Positions 60,573 to 64,000 of a stretch of DNA of 64,000 bases are shown piece after piece. The notes below the pieces were generated by a model, which worked only from the letters and a program-made list of their open reading frames with translations, did not search any database and was not told the origin of the DNA. The stretch covers positions 11,605,001 to 11,669,000 of the forward strand of contig NC_092671.1 of assembly GCF_964355755.1 (NCBI RefSeq). The letters run 5' to 3'. The translations under genes were made by a program, and so were the position numbers. Within the stretch, counting starts at the first letter, position 1. Each line of letters begins with the position of its first letter. Source of the stretch: Antedon mediterranea (taxonomy: Eukaryota; Echinodermata; Crinoidea; Comatulida; Antedonidae).

Positions 60573-63500
60573 TTAAAAAGCTGCATTATGTAATTCAGCA
60601 ACTTTGCGTAACATTGCTGTATGACTAGCAAATAGCGGAAGCTTTGAACTTACTCGTTGCCATCGTACACTTTGGGCATCATCCCCAGCCTGCAAAGAGA
60701 AAAATAGCCATAAACATTTTCATTCCATTTTAGTTTGTGTGTGTGTAATTATTGTCGCATACAGCTTAAAGCTGCTTTCACATCACGCCTAGATTCAGTT
60801 TGGTGCTGACAGGCCGTGTTTACTAAAATACACTCAAGCATTGAGAATGCTTTCACATCGAGCATGAATTCGGTTATCCTTTGTCAGATGAGGTCATTTA
60901 TGTTCTACCTACCTCAAGTTTAAACTCCCCAAATGCGGCCCCTGTGTCATCATGGAAGTTCATAGCAACCGTTTCCATCCAGGCGTTGTCTGTGTTTCGA
61001 GGGTCGTCAACATACCCTCTGTAAATCTATTCAAGGAACAATTTTTTCAAGGTTAATAAATGTACATGCATTTAATATTCTCCATTTCAAATTTCTCAAT
61101 AGATAAGCCTAGGCCTACAGCATGATCACTTACCTCAATTCCGTTTGAAAAGAGTGTTTTAATATGTTCCCCTATTTCCGCTCTCTCTTCCTCGCTTTTT
61201 GATAGTTGGCCAAGAGCCTCTTCACTAAACTCACGTTTTAGGGTTTCACTGACCTTCTGACCTGGTTCAACCATACCCTGATTAAAAAACAGACATTATA
61301 TAAATATGCTATTCAAATATAATATGTTAGTTGGTTACAAACAATTTAATTTATTTTCCAACCAATAAGTAAGAAATACTGTACATACTCCAGGTATTGC
61401 CCATTGTTGGTTGTCCTTGCGTTGAATAGCTATAAACTCCAGAACTTTCTTGTCTTTGTCAAGCAATGGTGACCCATCTGTTTTCAATTTCCATCTAAAA
61501 TACATTTCACAAATCAATTAAATGTATTGAAATATTCAGAAAATAAGAACTGAATTTAGAAACTTTATAGAGCTCACAATAAAACTTAAATATTTCAGGA
61601 TTGCCTTAACAAAGTTTCTATAAAATTATTTATAGTGTATAAATTATAAATATTTATATTTTAATGTGACAATAATTTAAAAAAAAAAAACGAAATTCTT
61701 TATGTTTGTTTACTGTACCTTGTTGCTATTGGATCTGCTGCATGATTTGGACCAAAACGTCCAAGAAGACCACGGCCTGTCATACCAGTTCTGCCTTTTG
61801 GATTCCTGCAAGACAAATCAATCATAGCTTTAGCAAAGCTAAACCACAAACATGACAACACTTCTATGCCTCATTTTCCACACATTGATAGTGCTTTATA
61901 CCAATGAGGCTCAGAACAACCTGATAATTAATTCAGTAATACTGATAGTTTCAAATTGAAATGTTGAGAAACATTAAAACATGACAACTTACAACGGAAG
62001 GCCATCCTTTACAGTGTAAATTTGTAAATAACTTCTACGATCAACTTTACAGGTTGAATCTTCACAGTTGAAAGGTAACATGGGTCGTTTATCTGATGAC
62101 ATGGCCATCAGGTCAACATCTGCCCAGTGAGGCATTGCAAGAACACATTCATGTGTGTATTCTTTTGGTGTGTAATTAGAAAAATCCGCCTTTATAAACA
62201 AAAAACATTTAATTATATTTATTTAAAAAAATTGTAATTTCAAAATGTACCACCTTTAATATAATAAGATATAAAAATTGTTCAAATACCTCCCATGGAA
62301 CTTTACTGTCGGGCACATAGCTCCTACGTATGGCTGTTCCGGGGTACGGACTCTGTCGCGCTTTCTTGTGGATCATGATACCAATCTCTTCCAAAGTTGT
62401 GGGCACTTTGTAAGCCTCTTCCTCGTCAGCAATGAAGTCATCTTTGCCTGGAAAATTATAAGGAAATAGCATTTAGTACCAAAACACTAGCTATAATCAC
62501 AACAGTTTAATTCAAATTCTATTCATTGTAATAGTGAACTAAAAAGCATGACAAAGAGCCAGCTAGAATTTCATATACTAAATGTGATCGTTGCAGGGGT
62601 AAAGGTCACATGCTATTTAAATTATTTGTAATAACCACACCACATTTTATATCCAACTTCCATTGTACTCACTTTCTTTGTATGCAATCTCTTTTAATTT
62701 TGGTGCACCACTTTTACATCCTATTCCATGTTCTATGTGTGCTTGGATTAACCAGTCTATTGCCATATTAATACGATCCATCTGTTAATGGAAAAAGTTA
62801 ACATTGGTTCATTACCAAAAATGTTAATATCACATGATTCATGTGATATTAACATTTTTGATATTGTAAAATGTTCCATAGTAAGCGTTCTGAAAAGTCT
62901 TTAGATTCTACAGTTTTATAAAGCATCACATTTATCTAACCGTTTTTTTTAAAACTTCGCATAAAATAAACAAAAAGGAAAAGAAGTTTTATAAAAAGCA
63001 TAGAATCAGAAACCTGATCTTCGAGTCTATCGATTCGTGCATTAGAAGCAGCTCCCCCAAGTACTGCCTGTTGCGGTCCTACTTCTACTTTCTGATTAAT
63101 TTCATCAACTCTAAAAATTAACAAATTAAATGTTTTGAACATTCAAATGGGGAATTGTTATGCAGTATTCATACAAGGCACTATATCATTTTAGAAGTAA
63201 TAAAATTGCTATTTTTAAATAGAAAAGTTTTTTTCATTTTCTGTGCATGCCTCACTGGGTTTTGTTATTTTCATAATTATTTTAGGCAATTTATATGGTA
63301 ATAATTGATACATACTTTTCCATCAATGACAGCACTCTTTCATTGATATCTTGTTGCTGTTTTTGTCGTTCTCCTGCCATGTAATTCTCGCCGTTCAGCG
63401 ACTCCCACAACGACAAATGTTTGATTTCAGCTTCTGACACTCGTTGCTCTAAGACAAATAATTTAAAGCAAAAGGGTAAAAAAACCACAAATATTATCAT

Positions 63501-63736
63501 GGAGTATTTTGTCAAACAAAGGTGTGGTATTATACTTACTGAGACTTCCGGAGGAACTATCTAACCATTTTAAATTCCCAAAGTGACGTAGAATATACGC
63601 AATTAGAATGTATACATGCGATATGGCGATGAATGGGGGTGCCAGAGGTGGACGACTGAAATACTCTTGAATAATCTCAAAACGCTGGAACTTCCAGTAT
63701 TGGTCAGTGTTATCTTGAACTGCTGAGAATGTGTAA
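60573..63736 (-). CDS. TRPM2: TRPM2 channel, C-terminal part with NUDT9-H domain (partial)
   Basis: Eleven 3' exons in phase: 63736-63540, 63448-63316, 63110-63014, 62781-62673, 62447-62290, 62189-61993, 61805-61719, 61494-61389, 61277-61134, 61026-60913 and 60689-60573 (TAA). They give 485 aa; the 5' gene is outside the window. The first exon is the end of S6 and the TRP helix ([21 protein letters not shown]). A coiled-coil stretch follows ([35 protein letters not shown]). Then comes the NUDT9-H module: [66 protein letters not shown] and PLFASH. TRPM2 is an ADP-ribose-gated Ca2+ channel. Unlike human TRPM2 (RIL), this one keeps REF-x-EE, so ADP-ribose hydrolysis may be retained as in the sea anemone channel. 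The Nudix box has Gln where NUDT9 has its first Glu. Confidence 0.93.
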
Positions 63737-64000
63737 CTGAAAGAAAAAAACACAAATTAGACACGAGAAATAAAGTGGTACAGTTTTTGTAAGAAAGCCA
63801 CTGGGCCTCTGTGAAAAAGTGGTCAGGTCGAAACCAGGTGGCTACAGCCCTGCAAATATGTATACATTATAATTTAGTATATGGTTGAATGGCAATTTGG
63901 GGAAAAGGCATAGTGCATTTAGTTATCTTCACCTATGCCATCTCCTGCTAGACATTCTTGGGCCTACACTGTGTTAGAGATCTGCAACCAATAGTGAACA
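63737..64000. other. TRPM2 intron
   Basis: No further coding exon is visible on the minus strand before the window edge. The first exon's acceptor (TTTCTTTCAG, 63737-63746) shows that the gene continues beyond it. Confidence 0.7.

Overview
The window is AT-rich nuclear DNA from an animal. The genes have many short, phased GT-AG introns. The protein set (TRPM2 with a NUDT9 tail, DC-STAMP family, TIMELESS, CCT5, HDHD2) and the many TAGGCCTAG-type runs suggest a marine invertebrate deuterostome, most likely an echinoderm. That placement is an inference; no species can be named from the sequence alone.

Layout, left to right. 1-9.3 kb is mostly non-coding, with direct repeats, two tRNA-Val-like loci and an 89-bp tandem duplication. 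9341-10216 (-) is a single-exon DEDDh exonuclease of the AEN/ISG20L2 type. 12747-18702 (+) is a complete six-exon HDHD2 gene whose first intron holds a 5'-truncated non-LTR retroelement. 21802-29758 (-) is a 13-exon DC-STAMP-domain gene (DCST1/DCST2/SPE-42/sneaky family, gamete-fusion proteins) with a C-terminal C4C4 zinc finger and an unusual lysine-rich N-terminus. 30490-30561 (-) is an intact tRNA-Thr(CGT). 32884-45650 (+) is a complete TIMELESS gene of 29 coding exons. 46773-47927 (-) is a secreted repeat plus LamG-like protein. 48.4-49.8 kb is a satellite-like array. 50552-57315 (-) is CCT5 (TCP-1 epsilon), 10 exons. 57820-58688 (+) is a small three-exon protein, possibly a sperm-axoneme microtubule inner protein, divergently arranged with CCT5. 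60573-63736 (-) is the 3' part of a TRPM2 channel with a NUDT9-H domain; it runs off the right edge.

The most notable finding is in CCT5. Each of introns 4 to 9 carries exactly one H/ACA box snoRNA on the host strand, six in all and in two families. Every copy shows hairpin - H box (ANANNA) - hairpin - ACA (AUA once). All six share a 3' guide pocket matching the universal 18S rRNA segment around U109 (human numbering), while the 5' pockets differ: family A matches LSU rRNA just upstream of the sarcin-ricin loop and family B matches 18S rRNA GGUUAAUUCCGAUA. The pocket-to-box spacing is 14 nt in all four pocket types. Other notable points are a 47-bp minisatellite in a TIMELESS intron that repeats a fused acceptor/donor (CAG|GTAAG) twelve times, a Glu-to-Gln change in an otherwise intact Nudix box of TRPM2, and several non-autonomous transposon families.

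Exon coordinates were derived by hand from reading frame, splice sites and family similarity. All multi-exon models stay in phase from start to stop, which is strong internal support, but no database search was possible.
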